A DNA stretch of 64,000 nucleotides from Streptomyces althioticus (GCA_014649355.1 BMSW01000008.1:248001-312000); one strand, 5' to 3'. Numbered from the stretch's first letter, positions 32,321-41,356 are shown. Program-made: numbers and translations. Notes: generated by a model from the letters alone, not told the origin.

Positions 32321-34975
32321 TCAGCGCACCGTGCATGTCCTCCCGCCCAGGGCGAAGGCCGACGGTGTCGCCTCCGCGGCCGGGCCGCTCGCGGTGAAGC
32401 CGAAGGCGACCGACGCGCCGGGCGTCACCGTGCGGTTCCAGTCGGCGTCTCGGACCGTCACCGACGTGCCGGACTGTGTGTGCGTGCCGTTCCACAGGTG
32501 CGCGATGCGCCGGCCGTCCGGGAAGGTCCAGGTGAGCGACCAGCCGTCCCACGCCGTCGTTCCCGTGTTGGTCAGGCGGACCTCCGCCTGGAAGCCGTCG
32601 CCCCACGCGTGCGTGACCCGGTACGTCACCTCGCACGCGCCCGACGGGTCCGGATCGGTGCCGCCGCCCGTGTCCGCCGGGTCGCCGTAGATCACGCCCC
32701 GGCCGTTCGTCGCCACGTACACCCGGCCGAAGACCCGCGGGTCGCCGGTGATGGCCGCGCCGGTCCAACCCCACTGGTGCGCATCGTCGTTGACCCGGAC
32801 CCAGCTCGCGCCCGCGTCCGTGGAGCGGTAGATGCCGCGCACCCCGTCGATCCGCGCGCTGGTGAACAGCGTCGGGTAGGACGCGTCCGGCGCCGCCTTG
32901 CCGAAGCCGACGGTGTCCGCCTCCTCGACGCCCGGCAGCTCGGTGAACGTCTCCCCGAAGTCGGTGGAGTGCCACAGCCCGTACGGTCCGCCGGCCGCCC
33001 CGCCCGCCAGCCAGATCTCGCCCGCCGTGCCCGGCAGCGCCTTGAACCGCACGCTGTCACCGGCCGGCAGCCCGGTCGCCGACGACGCCTCGAAGGTCGC
33101 CCCGCCGTCCCTGCTGACGTAGAAGCGCCCCGACTTGAAGCCGTAGAAGGTCTCCGGGTCCTCCCGGTCCGACTCCACGATCGCGCCCGCCGGGATGCCC
33201 TGCGACGCCGACCACGAGGCGCCGAGGCCGGTCGTGTGGTGCACGCCCGCGCCCTCCGGGCTCCACACGAAGCGGCCGCCGTCCGCCGACGCGGCGACCG
33301 TGCCACCGCCAGTGACCCCCGAAGGGTCGGTTCCCGCAGCCCAGTGGGCGCCGTTGTCGGTGGAGAACGCCACATGCGGGCCGGAGTCGGCGTGGCCGAC
33401 GCGGACCACCGTGTCCGGGTCCGACTCCGCGAAGTCCAGGCTCGTCGTCGACGTGAAGTTCGGCCCGGTGAACATCATCGACGGCACCCGGGTCAGGTCC
33501 GTGTGCCGGAACCCGCCGATGTCGCCGAGCGCGCTGAGCAGCGGGGCGCCCGACGGGGGAGAGGCCAGGTCGAGGACCGCCGTCTCCTCCAGGCCGCGCA
33601 CCATCGGCCGGATGGTGAACGGGGTGTCGTCGTCCCAGCGCGTCAGCTCCTCCGTGCCGTAGATCGTCGCACCCGTGCCGTACATCATCCGGTCCGGGTC
33701 GAACGGGTCGATCTCCAGCGCCTCCGTCATCCACCCCAGCTTCGGCGTCTGTTCGGGCGGCGCCGGGTCCGCGCCCCAGGTCAGCCACGGCGACGAGGAG
33801 ACGTCCATGACGTAGCGGTTCTCGCGCTCCGGGTAGGAGGTGTAGCGCCACGCCTGGGTCCAGGTGGCGCCGCTGTCCGTGGAGCGGAAGATCTGCGTGT
33901 CGGGCCACCAGGAGCTGTACGCGGTCGCCATCACCGTTCCGGGGTTCTGCCGGTCCACGGTGAGCCCGCTGAAGCCGAAGTAGGTGTCCGCCTCCGCGAC
34001 CGGGCTGATGTCCGTCCAGGTGCCGGTCGCCGTGGCGTACCGGTACAGCCGCCCCTTGCCGCCGTCGTACGGCCCGCCCGTGTCGCTGTACGCGAGGTAG
34101 AGGTGGCCGTTCTCCGCGTCGAGGACGCCCTTGTGCGCCAGGTATCCCGTGGGCTGGCCGGCCAGCCGCTCCCAGGTCGCGCCCGCGTCCGTCGAGCGGT
34201 ACACGGCGTTCTCCTTGTCGGCGACCCCGACGTACACGGTCCGCGTCGGCGAGCCCGCGGTCCCCGCCGACTCGTCGAACGTCACCCAGACGACGCCCTG
34301 GTTGTCCGAGGCGTAGCCGCTCTCGTCAGCCGGATCCTCCGCGTAGTTGCCGGGGTTGGGGAAGGAGGTCACCTCCGCCCAGGTGACGCCCGCGTCCGTC
34401 GACCGCCACAGGCCGTGGCCGCTGGGCGCGCCCAGGTACAGCACGTCGTTGTCGTGCGGGTCGACCGCCAGCCGCTCACCCATGCCCCGTCCTGGCATGT
34501 TGCCGCCGAGCTTGAACGGCAGTTCGGTCTTCCGCCAGCTCGCGCCCCGGTCGGCGGAGCGCATCACCGCGCCGTTCCCGGGGTCCCAGTCGTTGGTGTA
34601 CGTGCCGACCGCCGCGTACACCCGGTCGGGGTCGGCGGCGTCCGAGGCGATGCTGACCACGCCCGTGTGACCCCAGTCGTCCCAGCCGACCGAGTCCAGC
34701 AGGGGGATCCAGCCGTGCGTCGACTCCTGCCAGCGGTAGGCGCCGCCGATGTCGGTGCGGGCGTACGCCAGGTCCGGTTCGCCGCGGTTGAAGACGATGC
34801 CGGGCACGAAACCGCCGCCGTCGATGCGGGCGTTGTGCCAGGTGTAGGTGTCGGCGGCCGGTGAGACGGCGGCGGGGGCCGGGGAGGGCGCGTCGGCGGC
34901 CAGGGCGGGCGGCCCGCCGGCGAGCAGTCCGGCCGCCAGGGCGAGCACGGCCGTCAGGACGTGGGTTCTTCGCAC
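32321..34975 (-). CDS. GH74 xyloglucanase with C-terminal CBM2
   Basis: 884-aa secreted endo-xyloglucanase. A Sec signal peptide covers residues 1-27 (MRRTHVLTAVLALAAGLL to PALAA). The GH74 double beta-propeller (about 45-770) has many BNR/Asp-box repeats (RSTDAGATW, RSADRGASW). The two catalytic aspartates are probably Asp75 in ARTDIGGAYRW and Asp485 in ALGDIGGFRH, by motif with characterised GH74 enzymes. After a GGGTDPDPSG linker comes a CBM2 (about 780-884, CEVTYRVTHAWGDGFQAEV to CTVR) for cellulose binding. GTG 34975 with GAAGGA upstream. It lies 141 bp downstream of the GH48 gene on the same strand, across a hairpin region. Confidence 0.95.
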   Translation of the reverse strand: MRRTHVLTAVLALAAGLLAGGPPALAADAPSPAPAAVSPAADTYTWHNARIDGGGFVPGIVFNRGEPDLAYARTDIGGAYRWQESTHGWIPLLDSVGWDDWGHTGVVSIASDAADPDRVYAAVGTYTNDWDPGNGAVMRSADRGASWRKTELPFKLGGNMPGRGMGERLAVDPHDNDVLYLGAPSGHGLWRSTDAGVTWAEVTSFPNPGNYAEDPADESGYASDNQGVVWVTFDESAGTAGSPTRTVYVGVADKENAVYRSTDAGATWERLAGQPTGYLAHKGVLDAENGHLYLAYSDTGGPYDGGKGRLYRYATATGTWTDISPVAEADTYFGFSGLTVDRQNPGTVMATAYSSWWPDTQIFRSTDSGATWTQAWRYTSYPERENRYVMDVSSSPWLTWGADPAPPEQTPKLGWMTEALEIDPFDPDRMMYGTGATIYGTEELTRWDDDTPFTIRPMVRGLEETAVLDLASPPSGAPLLSALGDIGGFRHTDLTRVPSMMFTGPNFTSTTSLDFAESDPDTVVRVGHADSGPHVAFSTDNGAHWAAGTDPSGVTGGGTVAASADGGRFVWSPEGAGVHHTTGLGASWSASQGIPAGAIVESDREDPETFYGFKSGRFYVSRDGGATFEASSATGLPAGDSVRFKALPGTAGEIWLAGGAAGGPYGLWHSTDFGETFTELPGVEEADTVGFGKAAPDASYPTLFTSARIDGVRGIYRSTDAGASWVRVNDDAHQWGWTGAAITGDPRVFGRVYVATNGRGVIYGDPADTGGGTDPDPSGACEVTYRVTHAWGDGFQAEVRLTNTGTTAWDGWSLTWTFPDGRRIAHLWNGTHTQSGTSVTVRDADWNRTVTPGASVAFGFTASGPAAEATPSAFALGGRTCTVR

Positions 34976-35026
34976 GGTGGGGGTGTCCTTCCTCGTGGGG
35001 GGAGAAGAAACGGGAGCGTGCGAGGA

Positions 35027-35061
35027 CCGGGCGGCCCCCCGTGCGCGAGGGGACCGCCCGG
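35027..35061 (-). terminator. Hairpin between the GH48 and GH74 genes (second)
   Basis: CCGGGCGG (35027-35034) pairs with CCGCCCGG (35054-35061), with an inner CCCC/GGGG, forming about 12 bp around a 9-nt loop. It follows directly after the hairpin at 35069-35093 in the direction of transcription. Together they can terminate or attenuate GH48 transcripts before the GH74 gene. Confidence 0.6.
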
Positions 35062-35068
35062 CCCGCGG

Positions 35069-35093
35069 GGCCCCGGCGTCAGGTGCCGGGGCC
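35069..35093 (-). terminator. Hairpin after the GH48 gene (first)
   Basis: Perfect 9-bp stem GGCCCCGGC/GCCGGGGCC with a 7-nt loop, 23 bases downstream of the GH48 stop on the minus strand. No T run follows, as is usual in this genus. Confidence 0.6.
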
Positions 35094-35116
35094 GGTACAC
35101 GGAGCGTCGGCGGGGA

Positions 35117-38032
35117 CTATTCGAGAAGCTCCGCGTACGCGCCCATGGCCGTGGCGATGTCCGCCTGGGCCCAGAACCGGTGATACGTGAAGACCGGCGC
35201 GGCGCCGCCCTCCAGATAGCTCTCGATCTTCGACCAGGCCGGGTCGTCCTTGTAGAAGGAGCGGATCGAGAGGAACGTCGACGAGGAGTCGATCCGGTCG
35301 CCGTTCGGCATGGTGCCGGTCCAGCCGGACGGGACGTACACCGGGTCGTCGAAGCGCTCGTAGTCGGTGCGGGTCTCCGGGACGGCGATGCCGAGGTCGT
35401 CCTGGTGGTTCTCCCACATGCCGTCCAGCAGCGCCTTCGCCGTGTCCGCCGCCTCGGTGTCACCGGAGCGGGCGGCGTAGTACGTCAGGATCTTGGCGTA
35501 GGCGCCGGCCACACCGACGTCGTTGGTGTAGTCGACGACCTCGACGTGCAGCCCGCTGTTGGCGCCCGGCGAGGACGCGTTCCAGGTGTCGGGCTTGCCG
35601 GACCACTTCAGCGTGGACGGGAAGAGGAACGACCCGTCCGGGTTGACCGTGGTCTCGGACAGCGCCCAGTCGACCCACTTGTCGAGGACCGACTTGGCGA
35701 GCGCGTTGCCCGTCTGGTGGTACACCTCGGCCACCCGCTCCAGCGACCACGCCTGGAAGCCGAACCACTGGTTCGACGGCGGGTCGTGGTACACCGGCTT
35801 CTCGTCGTACCACATGCCGTAGAAGGTCGGTGTGCCGGACGGCGGGGTGGTGTAACGGCCCGCCCAGCTGTTGGTCGCGCCGCCCGCGATGCCGCCCTCG
35901 TCGGACTGGAGCCAGCGGTAGAACTCCAGCTGGCGCTGGAAGGACTTGGCCCAGTCCTCCGCGCCCGTCGCCGACTTCGGCTTCAGCGACGCGTGGTTGG
36001 CCAGCGCGTACGCGGCGAGCGGGTTCTGGTACCCGCCGTGCGCGTGGCTGGAACCGATGCGCCAGGACCAGCCCGCCGAGGTGTCGGTGGCGCCGCCCCA
36101 GGCGTAGTACCAGGAGAGCAGGTAGTGCGAGGCGTCCTTGCCGGTGCCGGCCGGGCAGGACGTGCTGGTGCAGTTGCCGACCTTCTTGAAGTACTTGTCG
36201 TACATCGCGTAGCGCAGGTAGTCGCCCATCTTGGCGGCCTTGGCGACGGTCCCGGCGACCTCGCCGCCCTTGCCCTGCTCCTTCGCCCACAGGTCGGCCC
36301 AGTACGCCGCCTGCACCGCGCGCGCGTCGGCGTCGGGGGCGTTGGTGAACTTCCACTGCTTGGCGTAGGACGCGTCCTTGGTGAACAGGTCCAGGTAGCC
36401 GTTGGTGCCGCCGTACTTGAAGGCGTCACAGGTGGGCTGCGTGACGGTCTCCCACACCGACTCCTGCGGTCCGCGCTGGAAGGTGTTGATGTAGGACGGG
36501 CCGGTGTCGGACGGTCCGGCCTCGCACTTCCCGGGCGAGTTGCCGTAGCCGTAGACGTTGTCCACGTCCTGGATCCAGTGCATGCCGTACACGTTGTCGG
36601 TGCCGTACGCCGACTTCAGCTCCGCCGCGATCGGGTCACGGCCGACGGAGACATTCGAGTCGAGCTGCGAGGGGTACTCGTCCGGGGTGTCGTGCTCGGG
36701 CGCGTACGTCGCCGGCTTCGAGGGGTCGTAGAAGGAGGTGGTCGGCTGGTCCGCGGCGGTCGGGATGGCGTACTGCTCCATCGTCTCCCAGGCGTCGTTG
36801 AACCGCGTCCAGTCCCCGGTGATCCTGCCGTACATGGCCTGCAGCCACAGCAGGTAGCTGTACGCCTCCGAGGTGGTCTCGTGACCGTGGTCGGGCGCCT
36901 CGACGATCAGCGTCTCGACCGAGTGGTACGGGATGCCCTCGGGGGAGAAGTAGCCGTTCGCCGGGTCGGTGATCTTGTCGTACAGCTCGAGGAAGCGGCC
37001 CTCGTACGACTTGGTCGCGCCCAGCTGGGTCACGGTCACCGCGGCCTTGGCGTGGCCGGGCGCCGAGGACTCGAAGACCGCGGAGCCGGTGCCGGAGGCG
37101 TCGGCGGCCACGGTCACCCGCTGCGCGGTGCTCCAGTTGGCGGGCGTGAAGGTGAGACTCGCGCCGGAGGACACCGACAGACCCGAGTTGCCGCTCGCCC
37201 GCGCCGTCGTGACGGTGACGTTCCCGCTCGGCTGCTTGGACAGCTTCACCTCGAACGTGCCCGACTCGCCCTGCTTCACGCCCAGTTGGGACGGGCTCGC
37301 GACCACGGCGGGACCCGAGGCGACGGTGATGCCGACCGGGGTGGAGGAGGCGGAGGCGCCCAGGCTGTCGTAGGCCTTCGCGACCAGCGAGTGGGCGCCG
37401 ACGGCCAGCCCGCCGACCGACAGCGTGAACGGCGCGGAGGTGTCCGTCCCGAGCAGTTCGGTGTCGTCGTAGAACTCCACCTTGGTGATGGTGGCCTGGT
37501 CGGCCGCGGCGGCCGTGGCCTCGAGCGGCACGGTCTCGCCCTGCGAGTAGACCGAGCCGGCCTCCGGGCTGGTCAGCACGGCGATGGGCGGCTGGTGGGC
37601 GCCCACGCAGGCGGTGCCGTTGACCGAGAAGGACGTGGGCGCGGTGTTGGTGCCGCTGTAGGAGAACTGGGCGCCGGTGGTGACGGCGGCGCCGGCGGCG
37701 ATCCGGCCGTTGTGCCCGGCGTTCTTCACGGTGACGGTGGAGCCGGACTGCGACCAGCTGCCGTTCCAGCCGTTCACCAGGCGCTGGTTGCCCGTGTAGT
37801 CGTACGTCAGGGTCCAGCCGTCGATGACGTCCGAACCGCGGTTGGTGACCGTCAGGTCGGTGGTGAAGCCCGACCCCCAGTCGTTCGTCTTGTAGTCCAC
37901 GCTGCACTGAAGGGCCGCCGCCCGGGCGGGGGTGGTACCCGTCGACAGCATCGTCAGCGGCAGTGCGAGAGCGGTCACGGCGACCGCTAAGAGACGGCGC
38001 ACGCCACCGCGTCTGCGAGGTGGGGGATGCAT
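35117..38032 (-). CDS. GH48 cellulase with N-terminal CBM2 and two beta-domains
   Basis: 971-aa secreted processive cellulase acting from reducing ends. Signal peptide 1-38 (MHPPPRRRGGVRRLLAVAV to ARA). CBM2 at about 41-140, an Ig-like domain (142-232, HQPPIAVLTSPEAGSVYSQG), a Calx-beta-like domain (235-320), then the GH48 barrel (about 325-971). Glu389 in the GHETTSEAYSYLLW motif corresponds to the family general acid. WRIGSSHAHGGYQNP and YHRFWAQADIATAMG are GH48 signatures. Codon 15 is TTA (37990-37988), the rare codon read by the bldA tRNA. Start 38032 has AGGAAGGA upstream; the longer frame runs through promoter DNA. Confidence 0.95.
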   Translation of the reverse strand: MHPPPRRRGGVRRLLAVAVTALALPLTMLSTGTTPARAAALQCSVDYKTNDWGSGFTTDLTVTNRGSDVIDGWTLTYDYTGNQRLVNGWNGSWSQSGSTVTVKNAGHNGRIAAGAAVTTGAQFSYSGTNTAPTSFSVNGTACVGAHQPPIAVLTSPEAGSVYSQGETVPLEATAAAADQATITKVEFYDDTELLGTDTSAPFTLSVGGLAVGAHSLVAKAYDSLGASASSTPVGITVASGPAVVASPSQLGVKQGESGTFEVKLSKQPSGNVTVTTARASGNSGLSVSSGASLTFTPANWSTAQRVTVAADASGTGSAVFESSAPGHAKAAVTVTQLGATKSYEGRFLELYDKITDPANGYFSPEGIPYHSVETLIVEAPDHGHETTSEAYSYLLWLQAMYGRITGDWTRFNDAWETMEQYAIPTAADQPTTSFYDPSKPATYAPEHDTPDEYPSQLDSNVSVGRDPIAAELKSAYGTDNVYGMHWIQDVDNVYGYGNSPGKCEAGPSDTGPSYINTFQRGPQESVWETVTQPTCDAFKYGGTNGYLDLFTKDASYAKQWKFTNAPDADARAVQAAYWADLWAKEQGKGGEVAGTVAKAAKMGDYLRYAMYDKYFKKVGNCTSTSCPAGTGKDASHYLLSWYYAWGGATDTSAGWSWRIGSSHAHGGYQNPLAAYALANHASLKPKSATGAEDWAKSFQRQLEFYRWLQSDEGGIAGGATNSWAGRYTTPPSGTPTFYGMWYDEKPVYHDPPSNQWFGFQAWSLERVAEVYHQTGNALAKSVLDKWVDWALSETTVNPDGSFLFPSTLKWSGKPDTWNASSPGANSGLHVEVVDYTNDVGVAGAYAKILTYYAARSGDTEAADTAKALLDGMWENHQDDLGIAVPETRTDYERFDDPVYVPSGWTGTMPNGDRIDSSSTFLSIRSFYKDDPAWSKIESYLEGGAAPVFTYHRFWAQADIATAMGAYAELLE

Positions 38033-38077
38033 GGTGCTGGTCCTTCCTGCGACTCGACATGTCAAGGCTTGAACCAG

Positions 38078-38091
38078 TGGGAGCGCTCCCA
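38078..38091. promoter_or_regulatory. CebR operator (perfect palindrome)
   Basis: TGGGAGCGCTCCCA, identical to the established Streptomyces CebR binding site. CebR is the LacI-type repressor released by cello-oligosaccharides. The site is 46 bp upstream of the GH48 start on the minus strand, so it should control that gene directly. Confidence 0.92.
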
Positions 38092-38220
38092 TAGTGGGGA
38101 CGGGGTGGTGACCGGTCAACCCTTGGCGCAAGTCGAAAAGATTCGACCCGTCGAGAAACGCCAAAGTCCGCACACCCTCTGTTCTTCATCGTCACTTGGC
38201 GCTAGCTTCATGTGCACCAG

Positions 38221-38234
38221 TGGGAGCGGTTCCA
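38221..38234. promoter_or_regulatory. CebR-like operator, imperfect
   Basis: TGGGAGCGGTTCCA differs from the CebR palindrome at two positions in the right half. It lies 130 bp from the perfect site and 292 bp upstream of the GH6 start, in the shared divergent region. Could be a second CebR site or one for a related LacI protein. Confidence 0.7.
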
Positions 38235-38526
38235 TCAGTCGACGCGTCGGTCACGGCGCGTCCGAGCTGCAAGGAGTCGCTCGATGAGCCACCCCCCGCG
38301 TTCAGTACTTTTAGCCACCCCCGTGCACGTGTGGAGCACCTGACGCGGGGGCGCTCGTCACCGTGGGATCCCTGTGCCGTCGTGCTGCCCGGAGACGTCC
38401 GGCCGGTCACACGGACCCGCCCGTGCGGATCCGGGACGGCATCCCCCACCCCGTAAGGCACCAGGCCGCGCGAACGCCTGCGCGTGCCCGCAAGGAACGC
38501 CCCCTACGGATAAGGAAACCCGCACA

Positions 38527-40263
38527 ATGAGTCGCACCAGAACCGCGCTCCTCGCCGCCATGGCGCTGGTCGCCGGCGCCACCGGGTCGGCGATCGCCGC
38601 CGTCCCGGGCGACGCCGGCGCGGCCGCCGTCCCCTGCACCGTGGACTACACCGTGCAGAACCAGTGGGACACCGGCTTCACCGCGTCCGTGACGGTCACC
38701 AACCACGGCGCCGCGAAGTCGTCGTGGGCGGTGAACTGGACCTACGCCGGCAACCAGAAGGTGACCAGCGGCTGGAACGCCAGGATCACCCAGTCCGGCG
38801 CGAGCGTCACGGCGGCCAACGAGTCGTACAACGCCACGCTCGCCAGCGGAGGCTCCGCCACGTTCGGCTTCCAGGGCAGCTACACCGGCAGCAACGCCGT
38901 GCCCAGCACCTTCACCCTCGACGGCGTGACCTGCAACGTCGACGACGGCGGCACCGACCCCACGGACCCGACGGATCCGACGGACCCGGAGGACCCGCCC
39001 ACCCAGGGCGACCGGGTGGACAACCCCTACGACGGCGCCAAGGTGTACGTGAACCCGGAGTGGTCCGCGAACGCCGCCGCCGAGCCGGGCGGCGACGCCA
39101 TCGCCGACGAGCCGACCGGTGTGTGGCTGGACCGCATCGCCGCCATCGACGGGGCGAACGGCAAGATGGGTCTGCGCGAGCACCTCGACGAGGCGCTGCG
39201 CCAGCAGGGCTCCGACGAGCTCGTCTTCCAGGTGGTCATCTACAACCTGCCGGGCCGCGACTGCGCCGCCCTCGCCTCCAACGGCGAGCTGGGCCCGACG
39301 GAGATCGACCGCTACAAGACCGAGTACATCGACCCGATCGCGGAGATCCTCTCCGACCCGAAGTACGCGTCGCTGCGGATCGTCACCACGGTCGAGATCG
39401 ACTCGCTGCCCAACCTGGTCACCAACGTGTCGCCGAGGGCCACCGCCACCGAGAACTGCGACACGATGAAGGCCAACGGCAACTACATCAAGGGCGTCGG
39501 CTACGCCCTGAACAAGCTGGGCGACGCGCCCAACGTCTACAACTACGTGGACGCCGGCCACCACGGCTGGCTGGGCTGGGACGACAACTTCGGTCCCTCC
39601 GCCGAGCTGTTCAAGCAGGCCGCGACCGCCGAGGGCGCGACCGTGGCCGACGTGCACGGCTTCATCGCCAACACGGCCAACTACAGCGCGCTGAAGGAGG
39701 ACAACTTCTCCATCGGCGACTCCGTGGGCGGCAAGTCCGTACGCGAGTCGAAGTGGGTCAGCTGGAACCGCTACGTCGACGAGCTGTCGTACGCCCAGGC
39801 GCTGCGCCAGGAGCTGGTCTCGCTCGGCTTCGACTCGAACATCGGCATGCTGATCGACACGTCCCGCAACGGCTGGGGCGGTGCGAACCGGCCCACCGGT
39901 CCCGGCGCCACCACCGACGTGGACACCTACGTCGACGGCGGCCGCTACGACCGCCGGTACAACACGGGCAACTGGTGCAACCAGGCCGGAGCGGGTCTGG
40001 GCGAGCGGCCCCAGGCGTCCCCGGCGGCCGGTATCGACGCCTACGTGTGGATGAAGCCCCCGGGCGAGTCCGACGGCGCGAGCGAGGAGATCGACAACGA
40101 CGAGGGCAAGGGCTTCGACCGGATGTGCGACCCCACCTACGAGGGCAACCCGCGCAACGACAACAACATGTCGGGCGCCCTTCCGGACGCCCCGGTCTCC
40201 GGGCACTGGTTCTCCGCCCAGTTCCAGGAGCTGCTGAAGAACGCCTACCCGCCGGTGTCGTGA
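38527..40263 (+). CDS. GH6 cellobiohydrolase with N-terminal CBM2
   Basis: 578-aa secreted exocellulase that works from non-reducing ends, complementing GH48. Signal peptide about 1-35 (MSRTRTALLAAMALVAGATGS, cleavage near GAAA). CBM2 at about 37-138 with Cys at both ends (PCTVDYTVQNQWDTGF, VTCNV). A DPTDPTDP linker (142-155) joins it to the GH6 domain (about 160-575). Asp342 in NYVDAGHHGWLGW is the likely general acid; RIVTTVEIDSLPNL and GMLIDTSRNGWGG are the other GH6 signatures. ATG 38527 with AAGGAAA. Divergent from GH48 and probably co-regulated by CebR. Confidence 0.95.
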   Translation: MSRTRTALLAAMALVAGATGSAIAAVPGDAGAAAVPCTVDYTVQNQWDTGFTASVTVTNHGAAKSSWAVNWTYAGNQKVTSGWNARITQSGASVTAANESYNATLASGGSATFGFQGSYTGSNAVPSTFTLDGVTCNVDDGGTDPTDPTDPTDPEDPPTQGDRVDNPYDGAKVYVNPEWSANAAAEPGGDAIADEPTGVWLDRIAAIDGANGKMGLREHLDEALRQQGSDELVFQVVIYNLPGRDCAALASNGELGPTEIDRYKTEYIDPIAEILSDPKYASLRIVTTVEIDSLPNLVTNVSPRATATENCDTMKANGNYIKGVGYALNKLGDAPNVYNYVDAGHHGWLGWDDNFGPSAELFKQAATAEGATVADVHGFIANTANYSALKEDNFSIGDSVGGKSVRESKWVSWNRYVDELSYAQALRQELVSLGFDSNIGMLIDTSRNGWGGANRPTGPGATTDVDTYVDGGRYDRRYNTGNWCNQAGAGLGERPQASPAAGIDAYVWMKPPGESDGASEEIDNDEGKGFDRMCDPTYEGNPRNDNNMSGALPDAPVSGHWFSAQFQELLKNAYPPVS

Positions 40264-40278
40264 CCGGCTGACCGCGCG

Positions 40279-40320
40279 TCCGCCGGGCCCGGCCCCCTCG
40301 TGGGACCCGGGTCCGGCGGA
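40279..40320 (+). terminator. Terminator after the GH6 gene
   Basis: TCCGCCGGGCCCGG (40279-40292) pairs with CCGGGTCCGGCGGA (40307-40320), 14 bp with one G-T wobble, 15 bases after the stop; a short T run (TTTT at about 40331) lies nearby. Confidence 0.8.
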
Positions 40321-40412
40321 CCGCCGCCGTTTTGCCGTAACCGCAACATGGTTTGCCCCCGCCCGGTGCGTCGTCGCACGCTGACCGCATCCGAGCGGAG
40401 AGGCTGACCACC

Positions 40413-41321
40413 ATGGCGCACCACCACCACGCACCCGGGCACGACGACGAGCACCGATCCGAGAACGCGCACGACCACGAGCACCTCGACTGGGCCGAGC
40501 TGGCGCCCCTGCTGGAGAGCCAGGCGGAACTGTTCACCCCGCTGTACGAGCACGCCCTGGCCTGGCTGGCCAAGGAGGTCACCGACCCCGGGCTGATCGT
40601 GGACGCCGGCAGCGGACCCGGCGTGATCTCCGGCCTGTTCGCCGAGACCTTCCCGGGCGCCCGGATCGTGGCCGTCGACGGCTCGGAACCGCTGCTGGAG
40701 CGGGCCCGCGCCCGCGCCGAACGCCTCGGCGCCGGCGACCGCTTCGCCACCCTGACCGGCGACATGCCGGGCGTGCTGGCCGAGCTGGACTACCCGGCGG
40801 ACCTGCTGTGGGCCAGCCGCAGCATCCACCACCTCGGCGACCAGGGCGCCGCGCTCACGGCCTGCGTCGAACGGCTCGCGCCCGGCGGCACGCTCGCCGT
40901 GATGGAGGGCGGACTGCCCTCCCGCTTCCTGCCCCGCGACATCGGCTTCGGCCGCCCCGGCCTCCAGGCCCGCATCGACGCCGTGGAGGAGGACCGCTTC
41001 AGCTGCATGCGGGAGGAACTGCCCGGCTCGGTGGCCCAGGCGGAGGACTGGCCCGCCCTGCTCACCGCGGCCGGCCTGCACCACACCCGCTCGCGCACCT
41101 TCCTCCTCGACCTCCCGGCCCCCGTTCCGGACCGCGCCCGCGCCTACGTCGTCGAGTCCCTCACCCGCACCCGCGACCTGCTCGGCGAGTACCTGGAAGC
41201 CGACGACCGCGCCACCCTGGACCGCCTCGTCGACCCGGACGACCCGGCGAGCGTCCACCACCGCCCGGACGTCTTCGTCCTGGCGGCCCACACGGTCCAT
41301 TCGGGGGTACGGCCGGTGTGA
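40413..41321 (+). CDS. SAM-dependent methyltransferase with His-rich N terminus
   Basis: 302-aa methyltransferase. Residues 1-24 are unusual: MAHHHHAPGHDDEHR then ENAHDHEHLDW, with nine His among acidic residues, a likely metal-binding tail. The catalytic domain has motif I LIVDAGSGPGVISGLF, the strand-2 acidic residue VAVDGSEPLLERAR, DLLWASRSIHHL and RLAPGGTLAVMEGG. Substrate unknown. ATG 40413 with GCGGAGAGG ten bases upstream. Own transcription unit after the GH6 terminator. The His tail raises a link to metal homeostasis, which is inference. Confidence 0.82.
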   Translation: MAHHHHAPGHDDEHRSENAHDHEHLDWAELAPLLESQAELFTPLYEHALAWLAKEVTDPGLIVDAGSGPGVISGLFAETFPGARIVAVDGSEPLLERARARAERLGAGDRFATLTGDMPGVLAELDYPADLLWASRSIHHLGDQGAALTACVERLAPGGTLAVMEGGLPSRFLPRDIGFGRPGLQARIDAVEEDRFSCMREELPGSVAQAEDWPALLTAAGLHHTRSRTFLLDLPAPVPDRARAYVVESLTRTRDLLGEYLEADDRATLDRLVDPDDPASVHHRPDVFVLAAHTVHSGVRPV

Positions 41322-41324
41322 CCC

Positions 41325-41356
41325 CTTGACCTCGACAGCGCTCCAAGTGATGGACT
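41325..41356 (+). promoter_or_regulatory. Possible MerR-type promoter of the SDR gene
   Basis: TTGACC (41326-41331) and TGGACT (41351-41356) are separated by 19 bp, the stretched spacing typical of promoters activated by MerR-family regulators. CTTG/CAAG arms (41325-41328, 41344-41347) form an imperfect inverted repeat across the spacer. No merR gene is adjacent. Confidence 0.4.

Larger units (their letters stand above)
38033..38526. other. 494-bp divergent promoter region of the cellulase genes
   Basis: Non-coding region between GH48 and GH6. It holds the two CebR-type boxes, is clearly less GC-rich than its surroundings near 38100-38220, and ends in an AAGGAAA ribosome site for GH6. A stretch around 38400-38510 could encode only shadow frames. 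I see no convincing small gene. Confidence 0.7.

Noticed and set aside
30572..34864. Very long plus-strand open frame (1430 codons) opposite the peptidase, kinase and GH74 genes
   Set aside because: Arg/Val/Gly-rich low-complexity translation with no domain. It lies antisense to genes with clear catalytic motifs; high-GC DNA produces such shadow frames.
34961..37990. Plus-strand open frame of 1009 codons opposite GH48
   Set aside because: Shadow of the GH48 gene: repetitive Val/Arg/Gly composition, no ribosome site, no domain.
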